Shown: positions 19,419 through 26,785 of the stretch, one piece after another
How positions within the stretch are numbered: position 1 is the first letter of the stretch
Layout of the letters: each line of letters begins with the position of its first letter
Virus record (IMG/VR): IMGVR_UViG_3300015262_000033
Location: 1-26,785 of that record
Reading direction: 5' to 3' (one strand)
Length of the DNA: 26,785 nt
From: a virus
Position numbers and translations under genes: made by a program
The notes under the pieces: generated by a model
What the model saw: only the letters and a program-made list of their open reading frames with translations
Database searches by the model: none
What the model was told of the DNA's origin: nothing

Positions 19419-20950
19419 TGACCTTCCGCGACTGGTTCAAACCGAAGTCCACCGCTTCGGTGAGCCCGGCTGCGCCGAAGAAGCGCGCGCGCATGAAGAT
19501 CAGCCCGGCGGCGCTGGCACTGGCGAACCAGAAGCCCGAGCCGGAGAAGTTTGAGCTGAAGCGCTACGAGCCGGCGCCGGGCGTGGTCCCGGCTGAACAG
19601 CTGCAAGCCGTGCTGGCGCAGGACGCGACGCCTTACGACTACCTCAACCAGTGCGGTGGGTTCGGCGGCTACTCCGGCTTCCCGGGCTATCCGTACCTTT
19701 CCGATCTGGCGCAGTTGCCCGAATACCGCAAGATGTCCTCGACGCTGGCCGAGGAGATGACGCGCAAGTGGATCAAGCTGACCTCCAGCGGTGAGGGCGA
19801 CAAGTCCGACCGGATCAACAAGATCGAGGTGGCGCTGCGACGATTCGGCATCCGTGAGCTGTTCCAGAAAGTGGCTGAGGATGACGGCTACTTCGGTCGC
19901 GGGCAGATCTACATCGAGGTCAAGACGCCGGCGGGCATTCTGGCCACCGATGACGCGGCGGAGCTGCAGACGCCACTGTTCGTGTCCGACAAAAAGGTGG
20001 CGAAGGGATCGCTGGTCGCGTTCCGCAAGGTCGAGCCTATGTGGACGTATCCCGGCCTCTACAACTCGACCAACCCGCTGGCCAAGGACTTCTACAAACC
20101 CACGACCTGGTTTGTGATGGGCAAGACCGTGCACACCAGCCGGATGATCATGATCATCTCGCGCCCCGTGCCGGACATGCTGAAGGCAGCCTACAGCTTC
20201 GGCGGCCTGTCGATGTCGCAGCTGGCCAAGCCCTACGTCGACCACTGGTACCGCACCCGCGACAGCGTGTCCGACATCGTGCATTCGTTCTCGGTCAGCG
20301 GGTTCTTGACGAACATGCAGGCGACGCTTACCGGCGATGCCGGCGGCGCAGACGACTTCTTCAAGCGCGTGGAACTGTTCAACCGCACCCGCGACAACCG
20401 CGGCGCGATGGTGCTGGACAAGGAATCCGAGGAATTCTTCCAGTTCAACACCCCGCTGTCCGGGCTGGATGCGCTTCAGGCACAGTCCCAGGAGCAGATG
20501 TCGTCCGTCAGCAGCATTCCGCTGGTCAAGCTGACCGGCATCACTCCGGCGGGGCTCAACGCCTCAAGCGATGGCGAGATCCGCGTCTTCTATGACGACG
20601 TGCACTCCGATCAGGAGCGCGACTTCCGCGAGCCCCTGAAGCGCGTCATCGATCTGATCCAGCTGGACGAGTTCGGCGACATCGACCCGGACATCGACTT
20701 CGTGTTCGAGCCGCTGTATCAGCTGACCGAGGCCGAGATAGCCGATACGAACAAGACCGAGGCCGAGACCGACGCCGTGCTGATCACTGCTGGCGTCATC
20801 ACCACGGACGAGGCACGGGCCCGCATCGCCTCCGACCCTGACGGCGCCTACAACTCACTGGTCTTGAACGACGACCTGGACGACGACGACAGCGAGGAAG
20901 AGGAAGGCGATGGCGAGGAGGGTGCGGACACTCAGGGCGTGGAGAAGTAG
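19415..20950 (+). CDS. portal protein (DUF1073/Phage_portal_3-like)
   Basis: A 511-residue portal. Characteristic parts are YRKMSSTLAEEMTRKWIKL near 105-125, the wing and stem segments (VAEDDGYFGRGQIYIEV), TWFVMGKTVHTSRMIMI, and the conserved LVKLTGITPAGLNASSDGEI. The C-terminus is very acidic (DLDDDDSEEEEGDGEE). The protein forms the dodecameric ring through which DNA enters. The same domain family is linked by name to anti-CBASS Acb1 in some automatic annotation; I see no paired HxT/HxS phosphoesterase motifs here, so portal is the sensible call. Confidence 0.9.
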   Translation: MMTFRDWFKPKSTASVSPAAPKKRARMKISPAALALANQKPEPEKFELKRYEPAPGVVPAEQLQAVLAQDATPYDYLNQCGGFGGYSGFPGYPYLSDLAQLPEYRKMSSTLAEEMTRKWIKLTSSGEGDKSDRINKIEVALRRFGIRELFQKVAEDDGYFGRGQIYIEVKTPAGILATDDAAELQTPLFVSDKKVAKGSLVAFRKVEPMWTYPGLYNSTNPLAKDFYKPTTWFVMGKTVHTSRMIMIISRPVPDMLKAAYSFGGLSMSQLAKPYVDHWYRTRDSVSDIVHSFSVSGFLTNMQATLTGDAGGADDFFKRVELFNRTRDNRGAMVLDKESEEFFQFNTPLSGLDALQAQSQEQMSSVSSIPLVKLTGITPAGLNASSDGEIRVFYDDVHSDQERDFREPLKRVIDLIQLDEFGDIDPDIDFVFEPLYQLTEAEIADTNKTEAETDAVLITAGVITTDEARARIASDPDGAYNSLVLNDDLDDDDSEEEEGDGEEGADTQGVEK

Positions 20951-20953
20951 GCC

Positions 20954-21760
20954 GTGGCCACCTTGCGCCAAGTCACGCGCCCGAAGGATGCGCCGCAGCT
21001 CCCCGTCGTGCGCGGCAATGCCGGCATCCACGCCTGGTACCGCCAGAAGCTGGAGAAGGCCGTCGCGGAGATGCACAAGTCGTTCGTGTACTGGCTGACC
21101 GCCGAGTACAAGGGCGAGGTGCTGGCGCGGGACGACAGCCCGGCATCGGCCATGCGTGCCGCACTGGCCCGGCTGGGCCGGCGCTGGCAGAAGAGCTTCG
21201 ACGAGCTGGCCGTGACGCTCTCGAAGCGACTGGCCGAGAAGGTACTACTGCACTCCGATACCGCGCTGAAATCGGGGCTGCAGAATCAGGGCTTTACGGT
21301 GAAGTTCACCATGTCGGCGCCGATGAACGACGCCTACCAGGCGGTGATCGGCGAACAGGTCGGCCTGATCAAGTCCATCGCCTCGCAGCACCTGACCGAG
21401 GTCGAGGGGCTGGTGATGCGGTCGGTGGCGCGCGGCCGGGATCTCGGCAGCCTGACCGCCGAACTGAAGAAGCGGTACGGCATCACCCAGCGCCGCGCGG
21501 CGTTCATCGCGCGCGACCAGAACAACAAGGCGTCCAGCACCCTGCAGGCCGCGCGACAGCAAGACATCGGCATCACCGAGGGCACGTGGCGCCACTCGCA
21601 CGGCGGCAAGCATCCCCGCCCGGAACACCTGGCCGCCGACGGCAAGCGCTTCAAGCTCGCCGAGGGGATGTGGATGCCGAAGGAAGGCCGGCACGTGATG
21701 CCGGGCGAAGACCCGAACTGCCGCTGCGGATGGACGCCGGTGCTGCCCGGGTTCGACTGA
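20954..21760 (+). CDS. head morphogenesis protein (Mu gpF / SPP1 gp7 family)
   Basis: A GTG at 20954 starts a 268-residue protein. The C-terminal half has the family pattern: LTAELKKRYGITQRRAAFIARDQ, TWRHSHGGKHPRPEHLAADGK, and finally PGEDPNCRCGWTPVLP. The N-terminal half is helical. Such minor head proteins bind the portal and enter the prohead in few copies. The gene follows the portal by three bases, the normal order. Confidence 0.9.
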   Translation: MATLRQVTRPKDAPQLPVVRGNAGIHAWYRQKLEKAVAEMHKSFVYWLTAEYKGEVLARDDSPASAMRAALARLGRRWQKSFDELAVTLSKRLAEKVLLHSDTALKSGLQNQGFTVKFTMSAPMNDAYQAVIGEQVGLIKSIASQHLTEVEGLVMRSVARGRDLGSLTAELKKRYGITQRRAAFIARDQNNKASSTLQAARQQDIGITEGTWRHSHGGKHPRPEHLAADGKRFKLAEGMWMPKEGRHVMPGEDPNCRCGWTPVLPGFD

Positions 21761-21777
21761 CCATGAGGAATCAACCG

Positions 21778-23052
21778 ATGAAGACTGACCGGCTCGCGCT
21801 GGATCGCGCCACCGTGCGCCGGATGGACGTCGACGGCCGTATGCACGTCGAGGTCTCGCCGATCAGCAAGGCGAACGTCTGCCCGTACTACGGCCGCGAG
21901 ATCCCGAACAGCGAAGCGCTGGACCTGGACCCAGGCAAGGTCTACATGCTGCTGCGCGACCCCGTGGAGCTAGCCAAGGCGGCGCCGACGTTCAACGGCA
22001 TCCAGCTGATGCAGCGGCACATCGCCGTCAGTGCCGCGGACGCGCAGAAATACGACGTGGTCGGCTGCCTCGGCAACGATGCGGTGTTCGATCCGCCCTA
22101 CCTCAAGAACTCGCTGACCGTCTGGGACGCGAGCGCGATCGCCGGCATCGAGACCGGCGAGCAAAGAGAGCTGTCGTCCTCGTATCGCTACGTGGCCGAC
22201 ATGACACCTGGCGATTACGAAGGCGTCCCGTACGACGGGCGCATGACGGACATCGTCGGGAATCACGTCGCCCTGGTCGAGGCCGGGCGCGCAGGTGCTG
22301 ACGTCATTGTCGGCGATTCACAACCACTGGAGTTCACATCCATGAAATTGAGCCACAAGTCGGTCGCCATGCGCGCGGCCCTTGGCGCTTACCTGCGGCC
22401 GCTTCTGGCTCAGGACGGCGCCATTCCCCAGCTCCGCGCCATCGTGCGCGGCAACAAGAAGCCCGAGTTCCTGGCGATGGATGCCAAGTCGGTCTTCGCC
22501 GGCAAGGTCGACATCGACGTCGAGGCGCTGACCCGCGTGCTGCAGCTGGCATGCGATGAGGCCGAAGAGGATCCGGACGACAAGAAGGCCAAGGACGAAG
22601 ACGACGAGACCGCCGAGGAAAAGGCGGCGCGCGAGAAGAAGGAAAAGGAAGAGGCCGACGCCAAGGCAGCCAAGGACGAGGAAGATGAAGAGGCCCGGAA
22701 GAAGGCGGATGCGGACGGCAAGAAGGCCAACGACGCCGCCATTCGTCTGGCCGCCGACAACGCCCGCACCAGTGCCCTGAGCGAGTTCCGCGCCATCCGT
22801 CAGGCCGAGCAGGACGTGCAGCCGCTGGTCGGTGCCGTGGTCGCCATGGACTCGGCCGAAGAGATCTACCGCTTCGCGCTCGACTCCGTCGGCATCGAGA
22901 ACAAGGGCGTGCACGCGTCCGCCCTGCCGACCCTGGTCAGCATGGCCAAGGAACGCAAGGCCGCCCCGGCGCCGCGCGTCGCGATGGACGCCTCCCATGC
23001 GAGCGATTTTGCTGCCCGCTTCCCCAACGCCACCAAGCTCGTGAGGGCCTAA
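21778..23052 (+). CDS. DUF2213-type prohead protease fused to scaffold
   Basis: GAGG nine bases upstream favours the ATG at 21778; an in-frame ATG at 21763 lies just before. Residues 1-185 match DUF2213 proteases: YYGREIPN, ELSSSYRYVADMTPGDYEG with the likely nucleophile Ser, and GNHVALVEAGRAG with the likely catalytic His. The remaining 230 residues are a scaffold-like part with a highly charged Glu/Lys/Asp coiled coil (about 260-325) and a helical end. This layout parallels lambda gpC, with protease and scaffold in one reading frame. Confidence 0.85.
   Translation: MKTDRLALDRATVRRMDVDGRMHVEVSPISKANVCPYYGREIPNSEALDLDPGKVYMLLRDPVELAKAAPTFNGIQLMQRHIAVSAADAQKYDVVGCLGNDAVFDPPYLKNSLTVWDASAIAGIETGEQRELSSSYRYVADMTPGDYEGVPYDGRMTDIVGNHVALVEAGRAGADVIVGDSQPLEFTSMKLSHKSVAMRAALGAYLRPLLAQDGAIPQLRAIVRGNKKPEFLAMDAKSVFAGKVDIDVEALTRVLQLACDEAEEDPDDKKAKDEDDETAEEKAAREKKEKEEADAKAAKDEEDEEARKKADADGKKANDAAIRLAADNARTSALSEFRAIRQAEQDVQPLVGAVVAMDSAEEIYRFALDSVGIENKGVHASALPTLVSMAKERKAAPAPRVAMDASHASDFAARFPNATKLVRA
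22342..23052 (+). CDS. probable nested scaffolding protein from internal start (236 aa)
   Basis: Within the protease gene an in-frame ATG at 22342 begins right where the protease domain ends. GGAG lies nine bases before it (CTGGAGTTCACATCC). The product would be the scaffold part alone, MKLSHKSVAMRAALGAYLRPLL onward with the charged coiled coil, like lambda Nu3 within C. The case rests on position and ribosome-binding site; it has not been shown for this family to my knowledge. Confidence 0.5.
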   Translation: MKLSHKSVAMRAALGAYLRPLLAQDGAIPQLRAIVRGNKKPEFLAMDAKSVFAGKVDIDVEALTRVLQLACDEAEEDPDDKKAKDEDDETAEEKAAREKKEKEEADAKAAKDEEDEEARKKADADGKKANDAAIRLAADNARTSALSEFRAIRQAEQDVQPLVGAVVAMDSAEEIYRFALDSVGIENKGVHASALPTLVSMAKERKAAPAPRVAMDASHASDFAARFPNATKLVRA

Positions 23053-23055
23053 GCC

Positions 23056-23535
23056 ATGCCTTTCCAGACTCAAGTCAACATCACTCCGGCCCCTGCGGTC
23101 GCTGGTGATTTCGCCTCCGCCAACCCGAACGCCAGTGTCCTGGCCGGTCCCGGCGCGTTCGTCGCCGGTGCCGCTGGCGCCAATGTCGGCCTGTTCGGCT
23201 GGGCCGATGCCAACGGCCTGGTGACCAACGCCGGCAGCGGCGCCCCGACCGGCTTCATCCACCGCGACATGCAGGCGCTGATCGTGACCTGGCTGGCCGA
23301 GGCGTCGATGAACATCCCGGTCGGCCAACCGGTGACGCTGATGTCCGCGGGCGACTTCTGGGCCAAGACCCTGACCGTCGCCACCGTCGGGCAGAAGGTG
23401 TTCGCTTCCAACACCGACGGCACGGTCAAGACCGGCGCGGCGGGCGCGACGATCGCCGGCTACACCGAAACCAAATGGTTCGTGGGCAGCGCCGCCGCCG
23501 CCAACGAGCTCGTCAAGATCACCACCTGGAACTGA
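23056..23535 (+). CDS. head decoration/cement protein
   Basis: A 159-residue Ala/Gly/Val-rich protein of beta character ([34 protein letters not shown], and [17 protein letters not shown]). This is the style of capsid cement proteins found between the protease/scaffold gene and the major capsid gene. It has no signal peptide or cysteine. It most probably binds the outer capsid and stabilises it. The gene is three bases after the protease gene and four before the capsid gene. Confidence 0.78.
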   Translation: MPFQTQVNITPAPAVAGDFASANPNASVLAGPGAFVAGAAGANVGLFGWADANGLVTNAGSGAPTGFIHRDMQALIVTWLAEASMNIPVGQPVTLMSAGDFWAKTLTVATVGQKVFASNTDGTVKTGAAGATIAGYTETKWFVGSAAAANELVKITTWN

Positions 23536-23539
23536 TGCC

Positions 23540-24586
23540 ATGACTCTCAACTTGCAGCAGGAAATCCGCGAGCTGCGTGCACGCGGCATCGAACTGGGTG
23601 ACTTCCGGGGCTACACGAACCCGCAGTTCGCCCACGACATCAACCTGGCCATGGATGCGCAGCCGGGCCTGATCACCGTCAGCAATGCCGGCATCCCGGC
23701 GTTCCTGGCCAACTACATGGATCCGGAAGTGGTCCGGGTCCTCGTGGCTCCCATGAAGGCCACCGAGATCATCGGCGAGGCCAAGAAGGGTGACTGGACC
23801 ACGCTGACCGCGCAGTTCCAGGTGGTGGAGTCGACCGGCGAAGTGTCGAGCTACGGCGACTACAGCAACAACGGCCAGTCCTCGGCGAACGTGAACTGGG
23901 TGCCGCGTCAGTCGTACCACTTCCAGACCGTCACCCGCTGGGGTGAGCGCGAGATGGAGATGGCCGGCGAGGCGCGGATCGACTTCGCCCAGAACCTCAA
24001 CATCGCCTCGGTGCTGACCATCAACAAGGCGGCGAACAAGATCGCCTTCTTCGGCGTCGCCGGCCTGCAGAACTACGGCCTGCTGAATGACCCGTCGCTT
24101 CCGGCCGGCATCACGCCACTCGCGCCGGTGGCGCCCTCGACCGGCACCACCTGGGCCCTGAAGGATGGACAGGGTGTCTACGACGACATCCGCGCGCTGT
24201 ATGGCCAGCTGGTGACCCAGATGAAGGGACTGGTCGATCGCGACACGCCGATGACGCTAGGGCTGTCGCCGGAGAGCGAGGTCAACCTGACCAAGACGAA
24301 CCAGTACAACGTCAACGTCAGCGACCAGCTGAAGAAGAACTTCCCGAACCTGCGGGTGGTGTCGGCGGTGGAGTATTCGGCGGCCGGTACCGGCACCACC
24401 GAGCTGATGCAGTTGATCGTGGATGAGGTCGACGGTCAGAAGACGGCCTTCGTCAGCTTCACCGAGAAACTGCGGGCGCACCCGGTGCTGGTGAAGCTGT
24501 CCAGCTTCCAGCAGAAGAAGTCCGCGGGCTCGTGGGGCGCCATCATCCGTCGCCCGGTGGCGATCGCGTCGATGTACGGCATCTGA
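23540..24586 (+). CDS. major capsid protein (DUF2184/HK97-like)
   Basis: A 348-residue capsid protein. The order is an N-terminal helix ([18 protein letters not shown]), then [24 protein letters not shown], the E-loop area, a conserved [31 protein letters not shown], and the C-terminal [33 protein letters not shown]. These fit the DUF2184 major capsid family. Two hairpin terminators follow immediately, which fits the high expression of this gene. Confidence 0.93.
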   Translation: MTLNLQQEIRELRARGIELGDFRGYTNPQFAHDINLAMDAQPGLITVSNAGIPAFLANYMDPEVVRVLVAPMKATEIIGEAKKGDWTTLTAQFQVVESTGEVSSYGDYSNNGQSSANVNWVPRQSYHFQTVTRWGEREMEMAGEARIDFAQNLNIASVLTINKAANKIAFFGVAGLQNYGLLNDPSLPAGITPLAPVAPSTGTTWALKDGQGVYDDIRALYGQLVTQMKGLVDRDTPMTLGLSPESEVNLTKTNQYNVNVSDQLKKNFPNLRVVSAVEYSAAGTGTTELMQLIVDEVDGQKTAFVSFTEKLRAHPVLVKLSSFQQKKSAGSWGAIIRRPVAIASMYGI

Positions 24587-24613
24587 CGCCAGCCGCCAAG
24601 CAACACCTCCCCG

Positions 24614-24636
24614 AAGCCGCGTCGAGCGGCTTTTTT
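24614..24636 (+). terminator. intrinsic terminator after the capsid gene
   Basis: AAGCCGC-GTCGA-GCGGCTT forms a 7-bp stem followed by TTTT at 24633-24636, located 28 bases after the capsid stop. It is likely partial, so downstream genes are still expressed at lower level. Confidence 0.85.
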
Positions 24637-24638
24637 GT

Positions 24639-24666
24639 GCCCGCAGCAATGCGGGCGCTTCTTTTT
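24639..24666 (+). terminator. second hairpin with T-rich tail after the capsid gene
   Basis: GCCCGCA-GCAA-TGCGGGC is a perfect 7-bp stem with a GNRA-type tetraloop (GCAA), followed by GCTTCTTTTT. It lies two bases after the first terminator's T-run and just before the next gene's ribosome-binding site (CGAGG). Confidence 0.65.
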
Positions 24667-24680
24667 CCGAGGTACCTCCC

Positions 24681-25025
24681 ATGGCAAACGTTATCGTCGG
24701 CTGCAAGCTGCCGCACGGCCTGATCATCAAGACCGGCGGCAAGTCGGTCACCCTCAACGGCGCCAACAGCTCGCGCATTATCGGCGGCTACGGCCTCACC
24801 CCGGTGGACAAGGACTTCTTCGACGCGTGGAAGGCCGAATACGCCACCTTCACGCCGCTGAAGGATGGCCTGATCTTCGAGCAGGCCAACGAGCGCTCGG
24901 CCGTCAGCCAGGCGAAAGAGCAGGAAGAGATCACGTCCGGCCTTGAGCCGCTGGCTCTCGACAAGCCGGCAGCAGGCGTCAAGGCCGATTCGTACGAAGG
25001 CAAGCCGGCGTCCGAGGAAGACTGA
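24681..25025 (+). CDS. head-tail region hypothetical protein (114 aa)
   Basis: Residues 1-80 have a beta-strand-rich look ([21 protein letters not shown], then [18 protein letters not shown]), and the C-terminal 30 residues are acidic and disordered. It follows the capsid terminators and precedes the DUF4054-type adaptor, a common place for a short protein of unknown role in this head module. One cysteine only. It could be a minor capsid or connector protein. Confidence 0.75.
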   Translation: MANVIVGCKLPHGLIIKTGGKSVTLNGANSSRIIGGYGLTPVDKDFFDAWKAEYATFTPLKDGLIFEQANERSAVSQAKEQEEITSGLEPLALDKPAAGVKADSYEGKPASEED

Positions 25026-25462
25026 TGGCCACGGGTATCGTCGTCTTCGATCCGGCGGCCTTCAAGGTCCGGTACCCGGAGTTCGCCAGCGTCAGCGATA
25101 CGCTGCTGCAGGCGTACTTCGACGAGGCGACGATCTACCTGGCCAACACCGAGGACAGCCGCGTGCAGGACGTCGCCCAGCGCGGCGTGCTGCTGAACAT
25201 GCTGGTGGCCCACATCGCCATGCTCAATGCCGGCGCCAACGGTCAGCCCGCGTCGCCGCTGGTCGGCCGCGTCAACACCGCCACGGAAGGCTCGGTGTCG
25301 GTCGGCACGGACATGGGTGTGGTGCCGTTCACCGCGGCGTGGTTCCTGCAGACGAAGTACGGCGCGTCGTTCTGGCAGGCCACGGCGCGCTACCGGACGA
25401 TGCAGTACGTGCCGGGGCGTTCGTATCCGGGCGCTGGCTTCGGCTATCCGAGGATCCACTGA
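25025..25462 (+). CDS. head-tail adaptor, DUF4054-like
   Basis: A 145-residue protein opening with [30 protein letters not shown], which is the typical signature of DUF4054/gp6-like adaptors ('F...YPEF...s...l..yfd.A'). It continues with helices and ends in [26 protein letters not shown]. The adaptor ring binds below the portal. The start overlaps the previous stop as TGATG. Confidence 0.85.
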   Translation: MATGIVVFDPAAFKVRYPEFASVSDTLLQAYFDEATIYLANTEDSRVQDVAQRGVLLNMLVAHIAMLNAGANGQPASPLVGRVNTATEGSVSVGTDMGVVPFTAAWFLQTKYGASFWQATARYRTMQYVPGRSYPGAGFGYPRIH

Positions 25463-26046
25463 TGGCAGTCATCGGCATGACCGGCGGCGACGGCCTGAAG
25501 CGGCGTCTCGAGGAGATCCGCAGGGGACTCGGGCAGGGCGAGGAGCTGCGCCTTGGGTTCCTGGAAGGGTCGACGTACCCGGACGGCACGCCGACGGCAC
25601 AGATCGCCGCCATCCAGGAGTTCGGCGCGACGGTCAAGGTCGAGGCGCACCAGACCACCATCTTCCGGAAGATCGACAAGTCCGGCGATTTCATGAAGAA
25701 CGGCCGGTTCGTGAAACAGGGTCTGTCCAACTTCGCCACCACCCACGACGTTCCGGAGCACACCGTCACGATCCCGGCGCGGCCGTACTTCCGCCACATG
25801 ATCGAGGCGAAGTCCTCGCGATGGGGTGAGGCGATGGCCAAGAACCTGAAGGCCACCGACTACGATGCGAACGCCACACTGGCGCGCATGGGTGAGGGCA
25901 TCAAGGGCCAGCTGCAGCAGTCCATTCGTGACTTCGACGAGGTGCCGCTGGCGCGCTCCACGATCGCCCGCAAGGGCAACGACAAGCAGCTGATCGAGAC
26001 CAGTCACATGGTCAACAGCGCTGACTACGAGGTCACTGGCTCATGA
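25462..26046 (+). CDS. tail completion/neck protein (HK97 gp10 / Mu gpG-like)
   Basis: A 194-residue protein with features of the virion-morphogenesis family: RRLEEIRRGLG near the start, TAQIAAIQEFGA in the middle, IPARPYFRHMIEAK (the conserved 'IPARPFLR' type motif), and ATLARMGEGIKGQLQQSIRDF in the C-terminal helix. It should act where head and tail join. Coupled by TGATG to the adaptor and by ATGA to the next gene. Confidence 0.83.
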   Translation: MAVIGMTGGDGLKRRLEEIRRGLGQGEELRLGFLEGSTYPDGTPTAQIAAIQEFGATVKVEAHQTTIFRKIDKSGDFMKNGRFVKQGLSNFATTHDVPEHTVTIPARPYFRHMIEAKSSRWGEAMAKNLKATDYDANATLARMGEGIKGQLQQSIRDFDEVPLARSTIARKGNDKQLIETSHMVNSADYEVTGS

Positions 26047-26414
26047 ATCTTCACGGGATTGTCAGCGGCGCGATCGCTACCGTGAACCCGTTCATTGCCG
26101 CGCAGGCCATTCAGTCCACCGGCTACACCACGTCGCCCAGCGGCAAGCAGGTGCCGAGCTTCGCCGCACCGGTGCCGCTGTCGATCCAGAAACAGGAACT
26201 GAGCTTCAAGGACCTGCAGCACGTGGATGGCCTGAACCTGCAGGGGCAGCTCTGCTCGGTTTACTTGAGCGGCCAGATCTACGGCATCGACCGCGGCACC
26301 GCCAAGGGTGGCGACAAGTTCGTGTTCAACGGCCAGACCTGGCTGGTGGTGGCGGTACCGGAGCAATGGCCGGACTGGTGCCGCGTGATCCTGTGCCTGC
26401 AGGTGGTGCTGTGA
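26043..26414 (+). CDS. neck or head-closure-region hypothetical protein (123 aa)
   Basis: A beta-rich protein (VPLSIQKQELSFKDLQHVDG, LCSVYLSGQIYGIDRG, FVFNGQTWLVVAVPEQW). The order adaptor, gp10-like protein, this gene, terminator-like gene suggests a neck or tail-junction role. I do not recognise a specific family with certainty. ATGA and GTGA overlaps join it to both neighbours. Confidence 0.75.
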   Translation: MNLHGIVSGAIATVNPFIAAQAIQSTGYTTSPSGKQVPSFAAPVPLSIQKQELSFKDLQHVDGLNLQGQLCSVYLSGQIYGIDRGTAKGGDKFVFNGQTWLVVAVPEQWPDWCRVILCLQVVL

Positions 26415-26785
26415 CGCTGTCGATCTCCATCACCGACGACGACCTCCTGACCGCCTTGCGCGGTTTTTTGTTGTCCGCGTTCGCTGGTGAGGTGGTACAG
26501 GGCCAGACGAACCGGGTCGCCATGCCGACGGGCGACTTCATCGAGATGACGCCGATGCTGCTGTCGTCGCTCTCGACCACGCGCTCCAGCTACGACCCGA
26601 TGACCGCGGTGCAGAGCTTCGCCAACCCGACGAAGTGGACGTGCCAGCTCGATTTCTACGGTGCCTCGGCCGCCAACAACGCCGCGACGTTCCTCGCGGT
26701 GATCCGCACCAGCTACGCCTGCGACCAGTTCGCCGCCTCGGGACTGGATTTCCAACCGCTCTACGCCAGCGAGCCGCGCAACACC
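26411..26785 (+). CDS. partial tail terminator-like (neck gp12-like) protein
   Basis: A GTG overlapping the preceding stop (GTGA) opens a frame that is open for all 125 codons to the window end. The sequence begins ISITDDDLLTALRGFLLSAF and continues with GQTNRVAMPTGDFIEMTPML, then WTCQLDFYGASAANNAATFL, a pattern resembling phage neck terminator gp12-like proteins. The C-terminus is outside. Its position after the gp10-like and neck genes agrees with a tail terminator ring. Confidence 0.72.
   Translation, partial: MTLSISITDDDLLTALRGFLLSAFAGEVVQGQTNRVAMPTGDFIEMTPMLLSSLSTTRSSYDPMTAVQSFANPTKWTCQLDFYGASAANNAATFLAVIRTSYACDQFAASGLDFQPLYASEPRNT

Noticed and set aside
19169-20284. 371-codon minus-strand frame
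   Set aside because: Shadow of the portal gene; no start signal, and it crosses the terL-portal junction.
19415-20950. Anti-CBASS (Acb1-like) function for the DUF1073 protein
   Set aside because: The name attaches to the domain family, but the gene is directly after terL, has portal architecture and size, and shows no pair of phosphoesterase HxT/HxS motifs.
22318-23589. 423-codon minus-strand frame with Leu/Val-rich stretches
   Set aside because: Antisense of the charged scaffold coiled coil and the decoration gene; hydrophobic runs are reversed Lys/Glu codons.
1-26785. tRNA genes, CRISPR arrays, insertion sequences, integrase or att sites
   Set aside because: No cloverleaf-like sequence, regularly spaced repeats, transposase or tyrosine/serine recombinase motif was found on either strand.

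Overview
The window is a contiguous piece of a temperate, lambdoid tailed-phage genome (prophage or free phage). It is GC-rich with strong G/C preference at third codon positions. The protein set (RecT + YqaJ recombinase pair, DUF1073-type portal, DUF2213 protease/scaffold, DUF2184-type capsid, Q-like antiterminator) suggests a gammaproteobacterial host, most likely Xanthomonadaceae (Stenotrophomonas/Xanthomonas/Lysobacter relatives). The host call is inference from protein style only. No integrase, attachment site, tRNA or CRISPR array is visible; an integrase, if present, lies outside.

Layout. (1) 1-7588, minus strand: a tightly overlapped leftward early operon of about 15 genes. It carries a DEDDh exonuclease, RecT annealase, YqaJ-type exonuclease, a long coiled-coil protein and many small unknowns, and is driven by a promoter (PL) at 7623-7652. 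A 214-base gap (2260-2473) in this operon looks like a structured RNA leader. (2) 7685-9185, minus strand: a lysogeny operon starting with a CI-like repressor and followed by four small genes (two small unknown ORFs, a zinc-ribbon protein and a coiled-coil/membrane-anchor protein), closed by an intrinsic terminator. (3) 9212-15166, plus strand: PR, a Cro-like gene with an apparently leaderless start, a CII-like regulator, a lambda-O-like initiator with a purine repeat that may be the origin, a DnaB helicase, RusA, a run of small Cys-rich genes and a Q-like antiterminator. (4) 15163-15249: late promoter followed at once by an intrinsic terminator, the usual target arrangement for Q. (5) 15267-17517: lysis cassette with lysozyme-like endolysin, several membrane proteins including a probable holin, and overlapping Rz/Rz1 spanins. 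(6) 17520-26785: terminase small and large subunits, portal, head morphogenesis protein, protease/scaffold with a probable nested scaffold start, decoration protein, major capsid protein followed by two hairpins, then head-tail connector and tail-completion genes; the last gene runs off the window.

How it fits together: the repressor and Cro probably share operators. Two 15-bp pseudo-palindromes sit at PL and two at PR, with identical 24-bp centre-to-centre spacing and the same placement over the -10 and -35 regions. This is the strongest regulatory signal in the window. The repressor lacks a recognisable LexA/S24 self-cleavage domain, so induction may not follow the RecA route. The lysogeny-operon passenger genes are the best candidates for an undescribed immunity or exclusion function.
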